From: Clostridia bacterium | GTDB lineage: Bacteria > Bacillota > Clostridia > Oscillospirales > CAG-272 | Direction of reading: 5' to 3' | DNA: 5,720 nt | Assembly: GCA_017407375.1 (NCBI GenBank) | Contig: JAFQWT010000113.1 | Location: 1-5,720, forward strand | Shown: piece after piece, positions 5,683 to 5,720 of the stretch | How the letters are laid out: every line of letters begins with the position of its first letter | Numbering within the stretch: the stretch's first letter is position 1 | Made by a program: the position numbers and the translations under genes | Notes under the pieces: generated by a model | Told to the model about the DNA's origin: nothing | Database searches by the model: none | The model's input: the letters and a program-made list of their open reading frames with translations, nothing else

Positions 5683-5720
5683 TCCCAAAGGGCGAGGCCG
5701 ATATTAGACGAACGCAAACA

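Overview
The window looks like a fragment from a GC-rich Firmicute, probably a gut-type clostridium. This is inferred from three things: GC-rich genes with AT-rich regulatory gaps, strong AGGAGG-type ribosome binding sites, and near-consensus SigA promoters. Family content agrees (a DUF5684-type membrane protein and a heterodimeric ABC exporter of the TM287/288-BmrCD kind). No rRNA or other marker gene is present, so the genus cannot be named. Both ends are awkward for assembly: the left end carries an apparent chimeric join and the right end is a cluster of palindromic repeats. The window may be a whole short metagenomic contig.

Layout from left to right. (1) Positions 1-81 hold, on the minus strand, a 27-codon fragment that reads like a Bacteroidetes-type S46 dipeptidyl-peptidase. 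(2) argG (argininosuccinate synthase, minus strand, start at 1033) loses its ArgG similarity at about position 83 and stops at 62, lacking roughly the last 75-80 residues. (3) The gap 1034-1243 drives two divergent genes: argG from a TTGACA-17-TAAAAT promoter followed by two tandem ARG boxes 21 bp apart, and the plus-strand gene from a perfect TTGACA-17-TATAAT promoter. (4) A small DUF5684-like integral membrane protein (1244-1657). (5) A GC-rich hairpin with A and T tracts on its two sides (1669-1704), a terminator shared by the convergent transcripts. (6) A two-gene ABC exporter operon on the minus strand: promoter at 5404-5432, the 580-residue half-transporter first, then the 631-residue one overlapping it by 11 bp. 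(7) A noncoding stretch (about 5441-5720) with a chain of hairpins joined by a TATATCATC-type linker and flanked by two identical 31-bp direct repeats.

How the parts work together. argG belongs to arginine biosynthesis and the double ARG box indicates repression by ArgR with arginine. The two ABC proteins should form one heterodimeric multidrug/lipid-type exporter with one active ATP site: the 580-residue subunit has Asp for the catalytic Glu and Gln for the switch His, while the 631-residue subunit has the complete set but a LSQGQ signature. I see no wholly new system. The most notable points are the argG/S46 junction, the tandem ARG boxes and the hairpin array.
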